Below are positions 39,067 through 49,475 of a stretch of DNA of 64,000 nt, piece after piece (the stretch's first letter is position 1; each line of letters starts with the position of its first letter). The stretch comes from Agapetus fuscipes (Eukaryota; Arthropoda; Insecta; Trichoptera; Glossosomatidae): NCBI GenBank assembly GCA_951799405.1, contig OX637332.1:3105001-3169000 (forward strand). Direction: 5' to 3'. A program made the translations under genes and the position numbers. The notes under the pieces are model-generated. The model searched no databases and was not told the origin of the DNA. It saw nothing but the letters and a program-made list of their open reading frames with translations.

Positions 39067-39604
39067 TTTAAGTATTTTTAAATTAATATTGTTTTCATTT
39101 TAATTTGCCTAGTATAAAAAATTGCGTAAATTCCTCACTATCACGTAAATAGAAAATAATATGGATGATACAACCGCACACCTAGCGGGTTATTCAGTTA
39201 ACATACGTTTTTTTACGTGGGAGAGATTATCGCAAAGTTTTATACTAGACGTACAAGTGATAAAATAAAATAAACGTCATTCCGCATCAATATATATTTG
39301 TTTGTTAGTTAAACTTTTTCTCCATTTCATTTCGAGAGCAATAAAAAAACTAGTGTAATTAAATATTTAAAAAAATATATTTAAAAAAATTCAAACACCA
39401 AATGATATGAATTTGTAAAAGCGTACGCAATTATCACGACATCGTCTTTGAGATTCATAAATAATGAGCCTACCTACCGCAGAGTGGCCAAAGTAGACAG
39501 CATTACGCTAAAACTCAACAAAAAATATACGATAACTAAAGCTACGCCTCCAGTGAGAGTTTCAGTTTCCTTATATTTCTTTCTAAACGCATAGTTTTGC
39601 ACAG
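39067..39604. other. Stretch with a dispersed repeat trace
   Basis: GTATAAAAAATTGCGTAAAT...CACGTAAATAGAAAATA near 39110 resembles a stretch near 63460, indicating an unassigned dispersed repeat. No gene. Confidence 0.4.
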
Positions 39605-39880
39605 TTGGTCACCTCAGTGTTTTTTTGGCTTATCTACCATTTGATTCACAAAAAACCTTTCAATAAAATTTTCTTAAGAATCACATTCTACACCATCTGA
39701 GATGAGAAAGTAAAACACGATAATGTGGGAGTTGTTTTAAATATTTTTAATATAAATTTCCAGTTTTCACACGTTGGTTGGTCCAGTATATATAAAATAC
39801 AACAATCGCTTATGTGAAATACCCTTTGTTGGAGATATGACAAGCAAGCACTAATGGGACGATCTGTTAACTACCCTTGT
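39605..39880 (-). repeat. DF1 copy
   Basis: CTTAAGAATCACATTCTACA, TGAGATGAGAAAGTAAAACA, TTGGTTGGTCCAGTATA, GTTGGAGATATGACAAGCAA. Confidence 0.6.
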
Positions 39881-39892
39881 GACGTATTTGGC

Positions 39893-40250
39893 GTAAATGG
39901 CGGTTGATCTGTAATGTTGGCGGCTAGGGTTTGCTAAATTAGAATTTGTTTTCTGTTTAGTTTTGATGATATTGTTATTTACTGATTTTTAAAATGTAAT
40001 TTCTCGTGTATGTTCCTTGACTTATATGTTGACCCATGCTGTAAAAATGGTTCACTTTTCCAATGTCACCCCTGTTACAGGGAAGGACGGCAAGAGTTGC
40101 AGGGTGTATGTCCATTTAAGATTTGGTTTTTATGTTGTAGGTTCACATGAGGCATGCGCAAGCGCGAACTTTTACGTGTCTGGTTGTGAGAATGCATGTA
40201 ATGTGAATCTCCAATGTAACACATCTTTGCAACTTAGATTAGATTAGATG
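39893..40250 (+). repeat. LN1 type c copy with last codons
   Basis: Starts in the end of the reading frame (AAATGGCGGTTGATCTGTAA, stop after NVGG-like codons), runs through the whole 3' UTR and ends with an (ATTAG) tail. Confidence 0.8.
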
Positions 40251-40285
40251 AGATAAGACACATTGGTCCAGTACACATACAAACC

Positions 40286-40557
40286 ACCACAAGCAGCAGA
40301 ACAGCAACACTGCGATCAGCAGCATCATGTCGCAGTCGGATAGAGTATCCAAGAAGGGAAAAGAAGACCGTTTTTGGAGATCGAGCCTTCAAGGTGGCTG
40401 CTCCAACGATATGGAACGGCCTCCCAGATGACCTGCGTGAAATGGATCTGGAGAGTACTTTTAGAAAGAGGTTGAAGACCCACCTGTTCGCGCATATGAG
40501 CAAGCGCCTTTGAGATGACCAAGAGTCATGAAAAGGCGCTATATATATATATTTTTT
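40286..40557 (+). pseudogene. L2x LINE end
   Basis: The frame ending at 40512 encodes VFGDRAFKVAAPTIWNGLP, then DDLREMD, FRKRLKTHLFAHMSKRL and a stop, the CR1/L2-type C-terminus. The 3' terminus AAAAGGCGCTATATATATA follows. It is 5'-truncated. Confidence 0.8.
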
Positions 40558-40638
40558 TAATAAATCCTGTGCGGGAGACTCCCTAGATTCTAGAGACTCT
40601 AGGGGTCTATGACACTTGTTGTAGTGCCACAGATGTGT
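40558..40638 (-). repeat. JK1 3' end fused to SINE-B
   Basis: Minus strand: ACATCTGTGGCAC, a GTCATAGACCCC word, CTCCCGCACAGGATTTATTA and an A/TA-rich tail, matching the JK1 terminus at 34603-34690. It starts exactly where SINE-B stops at GCTCGT, the same point used by the SINE-B/SINE-A composites. Confidence 0.7.
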
Positions 40639-40862
40639 ACGAGCTTGGTCGTCGCTACAAAGCGCCAATACTCAAGCAAGACCCAGTTGCTGTAAGGCTG
40701 GATGGACCTTTGGTGACCGGTCATTGGTAAAGGTTTATGAATTTTTCAACCCAGCGAAGAGCAAATTTGAAAATATAAATGGTATTTTTTTGTGCTCCGC
40801 CGTGATTCGAACCCACAACCTTCCAATTCAGAGTCCTCAGTGTGACGACTGAGGACCGGTCA
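40639..40862 (-). repeat. SINE-B (composite subtype) with JK1-like 3' end
   Basis: The head has B box GGTTCGAATCAC (one change) and the body includes the diagnostic GCTTTGTAGCGACGACC. It ends at GACCAAGCTCGT and continues as the JK1 end. The A box region is degraded. Confidence 0.75.
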
Positions 40863-40879
40863 TATTGTATTATTATTAT

Positions 40880-41135
40880 TTCCTTGACTTATAGGTTGGT
40901 ATGAGGCTGACCACCCATACTGTAAAAAATGGTTCACTTTGCCAATGTCACCCCTGTTTCAGGGAATGTCGGCAAGAGTTGCAGGGCTTATGTTCATTTG
41001 AGGTTTGGATTTTATTTGTAAGTACACAATCAGCATTTGTAAGCGCGAACTACACGTGTTTGTTTGTGGGCATACATCTGAGAGCTTTGAATGAATACAT
41101 CCTCGCAACTTAGATTATAGATTATAGATTATAGA
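40880..41135 (+). repeat. LN1 type a copy, well preserved
   Basis: ATTTCCTTGACTTATAGGTTGG to a three-unit ATTATAG tail. Confidence 0.85.
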
Positions 41136-41507
41136 TGACATTAGCTTCGATGGGCATAAGACAAACAAGCACCAAGGAGACGAGTTGTCTCTGGAATAAT
41201 GTATTCAGCCCACAGGGCACCAATTGTACACCGCAAACCGATAGAAATTATATCAACACGAGAAAACACTCTCTGCGATAATATTTAACATTAAAAATGA
41301 GATCACGTTTGTTTTTACGCCTTTAGAAAAAGTGTTGGGTAACGGACGAGTTTTCATTTAAAAAGAAAGTACAAATATAATTGATTTAATGACTGGATAA
41401 ATGTTTTAATTTTCTTTTTTTTTTTTTTAAAGCAATTGATAATCTTCTTTCCCCTCTGCGTCAGCCTCCTTCAATTTACGATCTATCTATAAAACAAGTT
41501 ACAGTGC
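41136..41507. other. Stretch without recognised feature
   Basis: A GGGCATAAGACAAACAAGCAC word at about 41150 recalls DF1. Otherwise nothing recognised. Confidence 0.4.
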
Positions 41508-41542
41508 TATATCTGTACCTTAGAGTCTAAGGTACAGATATA
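41508..41542. repeat. Perfect 17-bp palindrome arms with 1-nt centre
   Basis: TATATCTGTACCTTAGA and TCTAAGGTACAGATATA are exact reverse complements separated by a single G at 41525. Possibly a collapsed MITE or excision product. Confidence 0.8.
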
Positions 41543-41544
41543 TA

Positions 41545-41605
41545 TCGTCGTTTAAGGCTCATGTTTAATACATGCCCACAAACAGGGATGTGTAAACCTC
41601 ACATG
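41545..41605 (-). repeat. LN1 fragment
   Basis: TTTAAGGCTCATGTTTAATAC and ATGCCCACAAACAGG resemble the LN1 variant ends at 46920 and 50330. Confidence 0.45.
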
Positions 41606-41621
41606 AACATTGTTTAACAAT

Positions 41622-41945
41622 CCGGTCCAAAGCTCAGTTGGTAGAGTGCTTGCATTCCATGCCGCGAGCTCAGAGTTGAATTCCAACGAGGGTGCTAGAA
41701 ATGATAGAAATGATCTCGTTTAGGTGTTTATTTCAAACCCGAAATTAAAATACTGGCAAGGTTTACTCAGCCTTCACAAGAAATGAGTACCAGTCCCCTT
41801 GTGAGCTGGAAAACCCCCGCTTCAATTGAAGTGGTTGGCGTAAGGCCGGCCCCCTCCCTGTAAAAATAAATAGGTCCCTAATTGCCACATGCGACCCCTT
41901 AGGGGAGAACGCGGCAAGAAGTTATAATGTATGTGCAGCTGAGTC
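41622..41945 (+). repeat. SINE-A copy
   Basis: The head CGGTCCAAAGCTCAGTTGG keeps most of the A box. The B box is degraded to GAGTTGAATTCC. Complete body to TATGTGCAGCTGAGTC. Confidence 0.8.
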
Positions 41946-42011
41946 ACTTTTTTATATAGCAAAAGAGGTAAAGGACTGAATTTGAAGCAAAATTGGCATA
42001 ATAAAAGAATT

Positions 42012-42366
42012 AAATTTCTAAGGATCATTAACAAGCCCTGCAACTCTTGACGATCTTCCCTGAAACAGGGGTGACATTGGCCAAGTGAAACATTTTTTAC
42101 AGTATGGGTGGTCAGCCTCATACCAACCTATAAGCCAAGTAATACTTGCAATTAATTACATCCAGTTATACAAACAAACACTAAAAAATCTACAAAACAT
42201 CTATAAAAATGAAAATTGATTCTTGGCCTACATTACAGATCAGCCGCCATTTTTTTCGGTCCTTACATACTTTTTTCATTTCATCCAGAGTCATAACCTT
42301 TTTCATACAAGCTCTCCTTTTATTATGACTCTTGATATCCCATTCATTCGCTATTTCGGTGATTAT
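42012..42366 (-). mobile_element. LN1 element with ORF tail, 3' end lost
   Basis: The 5' part of the 3' UTR and the coding tail (minus strand: EIANEWDIKSHNKRRACMKK, then KKWRLICNVG) are present. The tail-side half of the UTR is missing. It meets the next copy head to head. Confidence 0.75.
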
Positions 42367-42525
42367 GTTTGCACTTATGTTCATTTGAGATTGGGTTTTT
42401 ATTTTGTAGGTCCACATGCGGCATGTGTGAGCTCGAAATTATGCGTGTCTGCTTGTGGGAATGCATTTAATATGAATCTAAAATGATACATATCTTTGCG
42501 ACTTAGATTTAGACTTAGATTAACA
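42367..42525 (+). repeat. LN1 type b 3' fragment
   Basis: TTGCACTTATGTTCATTTGAG to TTTGCGACTTAGATTTAGAC, with an ATTTAG-type tail. Confidence 0.8.
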
Positions 42526-42950
42526 ACAAAATTTGGTAAGAAATTCTATTAAAAATAAGTGTCATGAACTTAATTCAGTATGACCAAATCTTGGTTGCAG
42601 ATGCGGTAAAGAACTTGAGAGAGGATTCGAAACACTATTTTATTGGGAACTAAACCGCATCATTGATTATTTCGGATCACTGTTGAGAGGCGCTCTTCAA
42701 CGCTGTCAGATCGGCCATCGCATCGGCCCGATAGGATACGCGGACTTTGTGGCCAACAAATCCAACTTTGAGGCTTTTTCAAAAATTTGTGCCAGCTATG
42801 GCGAGAACTCGCCGATCTAATTAGACCGACATTCTTTCTATTTTCTCTATTCTTTTCCGCCTCTATGGTGGTTGGCCACTTAGTCAAGAGAGCGCCTCCC
42901 GAACAGTCTCAGTAGTAGCATCTCGAATTCTAGGCCTAGGAAAAAGTCGT
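42526..42950. other. Stretch without recognised family
   Basis: A GC-richer tract at about 42660-42880 with no recognised domain or repeat end. Confidence 0.4.
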
Positions 42951-43155
42951 CACCTAAATCTAAATTGCAAAGATATGTATCATTTGAGATATAATAAATG
43001 CATTCCCACAAGCAGACACGCATAATTTCGCGCTCACACATGCCGCATGTGGAACTACAATATAAAAAAAACATAAGAAAATGAACATAAGCCCTGCAAC
43101 TCTTGCCGACCTTCCCTGAATCAAGGGTGACATTGGCAAAGTGAACCATTATTAA
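42951..43155 (-). repeat. LN1 type b copy
   Basis: CCTAAATCTAAATTGCAAAG to ATTGGCAAAGTGAACCATTA. Small deletion in the middle. Confidence 0.8.
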
Positions 43156-43159
43156 TGTC

Positions 43160-43212
43160 ATGATTAATATAATTCACCAACCTATTGTTGCCTGGTCAGA
43201 AACAGGTATTTG
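43160..43212 (-). repeat. SINE-C fragment
   Basis: ATTCACCAACCTATTGTTGCC and GTCAGAAACAGGTATT match the SINE-C 3' part. Confidence 0.55.
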
Positions 43213-43994
43213 CAGGTATATCTATATCTTATCAATATATCTATATATTTTTTAAATTTTTAAAATGAAAATAAACACTGTTTGATTCTACTTATTAAAT
43301 TTACAAAATTTTAAATTTAAAGCACTTAATTTTATTTTTTTGTGAATTATTTGATTATCTTTCTATTATAGTATGCTTTCAAAATTGGGTCAACTCACTA
43401 ATAAAAAGATTTTTTGATATTACGACGACAAGAAAATCGATTAAGTACTTAAATAATCTATAGCAGATTTGCTTAAAAACATATATAATCATAATACTTA
43501 ATTTATTTTTTAATTGGCTGTTTAATAATAATATTAAAAATATAAAAGAACCAAATGGATTTTGATAGAATGGGATAATGACCTTTACACATCCAATAAA
43601 TAAGCCTCTTTATGGAACTGCTTTATTTTTGCTTAGTTTACATTTTAATTATTGAATCATAGATTTTTAGTTCATTATCACATAATTAATGTTGCCGTAT
43701 TAAATATGTAATCTTTTCATACAAAGATATCTAGAGCAGCAATTAAAAATCGCATTAATAAAATGAATTAATTCAATTTTTCTGCGAGTGCAGATGTGTA
43801 GAATTATTGTTTGGGATAAATGAATTTCCAAATTAAATTTCAAATGTTTTCTTATAACGATTGTAAGACCTTGGATAAAAAAAAGTTTTTTTATTTTTTC
43901 TTGCTCATAAAATGTACCTTTAATTTTCTTTCATTTTCATGAAGAGTCTCACTATACTTTTTTAATTATTGTTTTGTAAGAGTTTTAAGTACTT
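43213..43994. other. Very AT-rich stretch without recognised feature
   Basis: Long AT-rich sequence. No gene, repeat family or RNA signal recognised. Confidence 0.5.
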
Positions 43995-44425
43995 CTTCTT
44001 CTTCTTCCTCAGCCTTTGTCAAGTCCACCTTTGGACGTAGGCCTCCTACAATCCTCTCCATTCCTGTCTATCGGCATCTGTGTTCAGTCATCCTCTGCCT
44101 ACAGTTCTCTTGATGTCGTCCAGCCACCTCAGATGGGGTCTCCCCACTCCCCGCTTGGACATTCTGGGTCACCAATGGACGATCCTTTTCGGCCACCTGT
44201 CATGGTCTTGCCTTACGATGTGACTAGTCCAGCGCCACTTTAAGCAGGCCACATGACATCAGTGACACCAGTGCGTCTACGGATCTCCTGTTTTGGAACC
44301 CTGTCTTTGAGGCTGATTCCCAGCATCCTCCTTTCAATGGTTCTTTGGTACGTCCTCAGTCTGTTGACGCTATACTGAGTAAGCCCTTTTGTTTTCAAGC
44401 CATAGGTGGATATTGGAAGCACGCA
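43995..44425 (-). pseudogene. RTE1 LINE, C-terminal coding end
   Basis: Minus strand: GLKTKGLTQYSVNRLRTYQ, RTIERRMLGISLKDRVPKQE, RRRTGVTDV, then a deletion and frameshift before the GKTMTG/RPHLRWLDDIKRT-equivalent part. The tail is GAA-type (plus-strand CTTCTTCTTCTTCC at 43993). Unlike the 16.8-kb copy, it has no L2x inside. Confidence 0.75.
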
Positions 44426-44530
44426 TCACCTGTAAAAATAAATAAGTTTTATTTGCACATGCGACCCCTTCTCGGAGAAAGAAGTAAAGAATTAGAGAAT
44501 GTGTGTAGCTTAGTTGACTTGCGTGGATAA
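44426..44530 (+). repeat. SINE-A 3' fragment
   Basis: CACCTGTAAAAATAAATAAG, the CACATGCGACCCCTTCTCGG block and GTGTGTAGCTTAGTTG. Confidence 0.65.
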
Positions 44531-44827
44531 CTTAGTTGAGCTCCAAAATCAATCAATTTTGTTTTTTTTTATCTTTAATATCAATCAAATAAAAACATTC
44601 AACTCTGCACTTGTTTGACTCATTTCATAATTATCTCAATGCCATTTAGAACAAAACTATTTCTGGCTTGACTGATATAAATCTATGTAGGTACCTACTG
44701 CAAAAAATGTTAACATTCGTTTATGAAGGTTTTTCATCACTAAATACGGTCAAACGATATTACTCGTACATTCAATTTTTGTAGTATAAAAATAGTGCAT
44801 ACCAGAATTTATAATACGTATGTGTAT

Positions 44828-45197
44828 TCTAATCTAATCTAAGCTGCAAGGATATATATCATTTAAGATTTATATTAAATGCATTCCCACAAGCAGACAT
44901 GTATAATTTTGCGCTAACACATGCCGCATGTGGACCTATATTATAAGAACCCATCTCAAATGAACATAAGCCCTGCAACTCTTGCCGTCCTTCCCTGAGA
45001 CAGGGGTGACATTGGCAAAGTGAACGATTTTTTCACAGTATGGGTGGTCATCCGCATACCAACCTATAAGTCAAGGAACATACATGACAAATTACATTTT
45101 TAAAATCACTAAATTATAATATGTATGGACATCAAAAACTAACAGAAAACAAATTTTAATTTAAAAAACCCTAGCCGCCAGCATCACAGATATTAAT
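44828..45197 (-). repeat. LN1 copy, type b body with (TCTAA) tail
   Basis: The tail ATTCTAATCTAATCTAAGC is type-c-like while the body (GCCGCATGTGGACC) is type b, an exception to the usual pairing. It extends to the last codon region (CCGCCAGCATCACAGAT). Confidence 0.75.
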
Positions 45198-45213
45198 GTA
45201 CAATATTTCTGTA

Positions 45214-45540
45214 ATATAAGTTGCAAGAGTATCATTAATGATTCATCAAAGATGTATGAGAAATAAGAAGCCGACATACGAAAGTATCAGCTTGTACAAT
45301 GTACATGGTACTTTTGTAGTTACAAAGTAAAAACCTAATCTCAAATAAATATAAGCCCTGAAACTTCAGCCGCCCTTCCTTGAAACAGGTGTGAAATTGA
45401 AAAGTTGAACTTATTATTGCAGCATGAGTGGTCAACCTCATGCTCACTTAAAAATGAAGGACATAATTCCACTAAAGATATTATAAAAACTGTGCACTTT
45501 TTACAGCATGGGGGTGATCCTCATACTTACTTAATAACTA
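45214..45540 (-). repeat. LN1 copy, ancient, with a second fragment
   Basis: A diverged copy to 45470 (AAGTTGCAAGAGTATCATTA to CAACCTCATGCTCACTTAAA), then another short UTR piece (GTGCACTTTTTACAGCATG). Confidence 0.55.
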
Positions 45541-45974
45541 GGGATGGGCCGAATGTGGATTGAACCGAATACGAACTTCAGTTCGGTAAAAAAAGTTGTG
45601 CATTATAGTTTCTAGTTACTGTTATTTGTTGGAAAAATACTAAATTTATTTAATTTTTGTTTCAATCTGATATCTATATAACGGAGTAGAAGAATATTTA
45701 ATTTTTATCAAATTGTATGTTAATATTCACTTGTTCCTACTAAAAGAAATGACCATGAGTGTGTATATGTATAAAGACCCAATTTTTATTTACAGTTATA
45801 AAATAGACTACGATATCCAATTATAACAGTCAAAATGGTGCAAGTAGGTATTTTGTTTTACTTTTTCTTACACCGAAAGCTAGGCATTTGAACCGAATTT
45901 CGGTAGAATTCCAAGTTCGGTTCAAGCTGCCGAAATTCGGTTAAACCGAATGTGAAACGAACATCGGCCCACCC
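45541..45974. mobile_element. hAT-like MITE
   Basis: Ends GGGATGGGCCGAATGT and, inverted, GGGTGGGCCGATGT. Both ends continue with ACCGAA/TTCGGT-rich sequence. 434 bp. The termini recall common hAT-type ends, but no 8-bp duplication was found. Confidence 0.55.
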
Positions 45975-46431
45975 ATATTGATAACTCGTTATGAATATAC
46001 GATTACAATGTATAAAAAATAGTTTAAGAAAATATTTGGGATACATCGTATTATAAAAGTAATCTTTTCGTAGTTTATACAATAAATACGTTTCTAAGAA
46101 TAGCAAACGCTACTTGTTCTAATTACGAGTATTATAACTACAAAAAAAAGCATTACATTATTACCAAAAAACTGCATGCAATATTTAATAGATGTTTTTT
46201 TAAATGTTTTTCGTTGCCGCCACAGTAGGTAGCCAATGCATTTTTCTCTCATTTTCTCTGTTTTGTAATTTCCTTAACGAATACTTGTTACATTTTTTCG
46301 GATTGTCAAATTAAGCCATTTGTTATAGTGATTAGTGGTTCGATTTGCCTCGATGGGTTCGTACTGGTGGAGCGCTGAGAAAATGCTCTATCCATCCGTT
46401 TGCCAACAATCGCTGTAGGATTTCTGTACTA
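45975..46431. other. Stretch without recognised feature
   Basis: Nothing recognised. Confidence 0.4.
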
Positions 46432-46457
46432 TAATCTATAGTCTAAGTTGCAAAGAT
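46432..46457 (-). repeat. LN1 tail remnant
   Basis: ATAATCTATAGTCTAAGTTG is the 3' tip of a type-a copy, cut by SINE-B. Confidence 0.5.
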
Positions 46458-46910
46458 GCTGGACCGGTCCGTAGTCCATTGGTAGCACTTACGACTCGTA
46501 AATGTAAGGTTGAATCTGCAGAGTGAGAATAAGAGAAGAGTATGTATGCAAAAGGTGATGAATATTGAGGAAATGAAAGTGGTTTGTAAGGACAGAAAAA
46601 AGTGGAGGCGCATCTGCGGAGGTACCGGCCACCCCTAGTGAAACGGCGGCAGGATACAGTACAGTACAGTGGGTTTGAATCCCGGCGGAGCGCAAAAAAT
46701 ATACCAATAATATTTTCAAATTTGCTGTTCGCTGGGTTGAAAAATTCATAAACCTTTACCAAAGACCGGTCATCAAAAGTTCCATCCAGCCTTACAGCAA
46801 CTGGGTCTTGCTTGAGAATTGGCGTTTTCTACAGCGACGACCAAGCTCGCAGAGGGCTCTTGAGGTGTGATACCACAAAAACAGCGCTCACCAAATAAAT
46901 CAGCTTAGTT
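46453..46910 (+). repeat. SINE-B copy (standard type) split by LN2
   Basis: The head ACCGGTCCGTAGTCCATTGG runs to AAGGTTGAATC. It resumes GGTTTGAATCCCGGCGGAG at about 46673 and runs to CAGCGCTCACCAAATAAATC. The GGTT(T)GAATC word at both sides is the target duplication, so the insertion destroyed the B box. Confidence 0.8.
46514..46672 (+). pseudogene. LN2 3' end in SINE-B
   Basis: The frame encodes NKRRVCMQKVMNIEEMKVV, CKDRKKWRRICGGTGHP and stop, as in the 31-kb copy, followed by ACGGCGGCAGGATA and a (CAGTA) tail. Confidence 0.8.
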
Positions 46911-46914
46911 TTTT

Positions 46915-47137
46915 TTTTATTGACATTTAATGCATGCCCAAAAGCAGGCTCATGTAAGTTCGCGCTTACAAATGCTGCATGTGTACATACAAAATAAACC
47001 AAGCCTCATGTGAACATAAAATTTGCAACTCGAATCTCCAACCGCCTTGCCCTGAAACTGGAGTGGTACTGGTAAAAGCGTGCCAGGTTTTTACAGTATG
47101 AGTAATCAGCCTCCTCCCAATCCATTAGTCTAGGAAC
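46915..47137 (-). repeat. LN1 copy, diverged
   Basis: TTTAATGCATGCCCAAAAGC to CCCAATCCATTAGTCTAGGAA. Confidence 0.65.
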
Positions 47138-47254
47138 ACAAAAGTATCGGAAATGTACATAAAAAAAACTTGAACATGTATTGCTTTCATTACAAGAAAT
47201 TGTATTTTAAATGATTTTTTAAGTGCATATTAGCATATGACAAACTAATAATAA

Positions 47255-47395
47255 TAATGAACTAGATTTATATGCGCCTTTTTGTGATTTACATCACTAC
47301 AAAGGCGCATGTGGGCTCTAGCGGGAAAACAAGACTGCTTTGAGCATTTTCCTGAAGGCTGTCCTCTAGGCATTTAAAATAGAGGAACATAGAAA
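47255..47395 (-). pseudogene. L2x LINE 3' end
   Basis: Minus strand ends AAATCACAAAAAGGCGCATAT then AAATCTAGTTCATTATTATT. The L2x terminal layout (CAC-AAAAGGCGC plus ATT tail) is kept, but only a few codons remain. Confidence 0.6.
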
Positions 47396-47701
47396 AGATA
47401 GTAAAAAATGGGAATGATTAATTTGTTCTATCTTGGCTTACTGATTTAAACATGGTTTGACTGGCAAATAATTTACAAAACCACTTTTTTACTCAGATTA
47501 TGTGTATTATGAATATATAAGGAAGGAGTACATCAGGCGTGCCATACAAAGTAGGAAACGAAATCGATTTATCGGCCAGTTTTTATGTAAAACTGATTTC
47601 GATGGAATCAAACTGGCAAATTACAATTTAAAAGGTTCACAAAGACATGCATTATATATTATCAACTAGCAATGCGAGATATTGATTTAAAATTTATATC
47701 T
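47396..47701. other. Stretch without recognised feature
   Basis: Contains a small inverted motif around 47575-47620 (AATCGATTT and similar). Nothing else recognised. Confidence 0.4.
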
Positions 47702-47940
47702 ACAGTCTGGTGGTTAATACTATGGACTCGCAATCGGACGGTCGTGAGCACAAAAAAAAGCATTCAATTTTAAAAATATGCTCATCGCTGGGTTGTCAAA
47801 TATAGCCTCACAGCAACTGGATCTTGTTTGTGTAATTGTTGCTTTCTAAAGCGACAAACAAGCTCGCACAGAACTCTTGAAGTGTGACTCACGCAAAAAC
47901 AGCGCTCACCAAATAAAACCATCTTATTATTTTATTTCTG
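47702..47940 (+). repeat. SINE-B copy (standard type), diverged
   Basis: The head AGTCTGGTGGTTAATACTATGG, a GTGAGCACAAAAAAAAG body and the 3' end CAGCGCTCACCAAATAAAAC with an ATT-type tail. Confidence 0.75.
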
Positions 47941-48439
47941 TATTCCCAAATCTAGAGCGACAAATATATATATAAAAATTGTGCTCCTATCTCTTACTTA
48001 TGTAAGATAAAAATTTATATCCTGTTTATATTTACTGTAAAACTTTTTTAAATATTATTTTAAATATTGTATTGAGTAGTATTGCAATATACCACTTTTA
48101 TTCTCTATCAAAATTAATACAATTTAAATGTTGTCACCTTTACAATATATAAAAGAAATTCAACCTGCAGATGACCGACCTGTGTTGCCATTTCAAATGA
48201 TTTTTTTTCCTTCAAATCGAACACCTTTTTTTTGAAATATTGTACGTACAGAATATTAGTCAAGAACGGGAAAAAGCTGCCGGGCGTTTTTTTTTCAAAT
48301 GATTTCAAATCATGATAACGTTTCGCAAATGCTTTTACACAATATTTATATTAATACACCAAGTATTGCAAAGTACAAATAATCAAAGTTTATTGGATAT
48401 TTCTTATGTTAAAATTTATATGAGATACACTTTTAATAA
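47941..48439. other. AT-rich stretch without recognised feature
   Basis: Nothing recognised. Confidence 0.4.
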
Positions 48440-48880
48440 TCACCCAATGTTACTGTCACTGTTTCTGTATCCTTCCGCCGTTCTACTAGGAGTGGCTGTT
48501 ACCTCCGCAGACGCGTCTTCACTTTTTCCTGTCTTTGCATATCTCCTTCATCTCTTCAACATTCAACACTTTCTTCATAAATACTCATCTCTTATTCTTA
48601 CTCTGCAGGTTCCATTCGTTCGCAATCTATTTGGTCTATCCATTCTTTCCTCGGTCTTTCTCTTGCACGATTTCCTCTGACATTTCCTCTGTACACTTTC
48701 TTCGTTATTCGTGCACATCCATTCTTTCAAAATGTCTCTCATTGTGCTCTTTTGTACCTACTTTCATTCTCAAATTCTCTTTTATACCCCACTCGTTCAT
48801 CACCCAATAATTGCGGACTCTATCATTCAGTGTCTTTCCAGTCATTGCTCTCAGGTATGTGTTCTGCACATTTGACATTC
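48440..48880 (-). pseudogene. LN2-like LINE C-terminus, broken
   Basis: Minus strand: RAMTGKTLNDRVRNYWVMNE, then WGIKENLRMKV, followed by several frame breaks through the WFGH and RGRGRP region to a RKEWIDQI-equivalent and the CGGTGHP-type end. Collinear with 31013-31400 but much more decayed. Confidence 0.7.
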
Positions 48881-49299
48881 ACAAAAAAGTTATGTGGTCA
48901 CACGGCCGGGTTGTTTGCACAGCTTAGCCAATATTTTGTTTTTGTTTGCTATTATTCTGTAATATTTAGATCCCCCCAACGTTAGCGAACTCCCCAGAAA
49001 ATCCTTAATAACTCTTCCACACCTCTCATCCCAGTCTAGTGTGTAAGATTGCGCAGTCTCGACGTCTGCCTTGATCTTACCGATCGGATCGCTAGAAGAG
49101 TCGAGACTTCTCCCGCAGTCCCAGTTGTCTCATCACATCGGTAGATAGCAAACTATAATGAATGTGACCAGCTGTCTAATGCTCTACAAATCTCCAGCTC
49201 TACAAGCTGGTATGGTCAAGGGGAAAAGGCATCGGTACTCAAATTCGCGGTATTAAGACAATCGCAAGTTCAAGCTCCGCCTGCGCTTTATCTTATCAG
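48881..49299. other. Stretch without recognised feature
   Basis: Moderately GC-rich at 49000-49250. No gene or repeat end recognised. Confidence 0.4.
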
Positions 49300-49345
49300 C
49301 AGTAACTTTGACTCTGGTTCAGCAAATGTCATTGGGTAATTGCTT
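49300..49345 (+). repeat. SINE-C fragment
   Basis: GTAACTTTGACTCTGGTTCAG and ATTGGGTAATTGCTTATTA match the SINE-C middle. Confidence 0.5.
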
Positions 49346-49385
49346 ATTAACAAACAGCGCTCACCACATAAATCATCCAAATATT
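49346..49385 (+). repeat. SINE-B 3' end fragment
   Basis: ACAAACAGCGCTCACCACATA and AATCATCC with an ATT-like tail. Confidence 0.6.
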
Positions 49386-49475
49386 ATTATACATCTATGA
49401 TCGGTAGATATGTCAAGACTAGGTCCCCCGTATTGGTAAGCGTGCGATTAACTAGTGAACTATCGACCCGATGAT

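Noticed and set aside
49420..49475. tRNA-like sequence on the minus strand (GGGTCGATAGTTCACTAG)
   Set aside because: The A-box-like part is present but no B box or cloverleaf can be traced. Probably a decayed SINE head.
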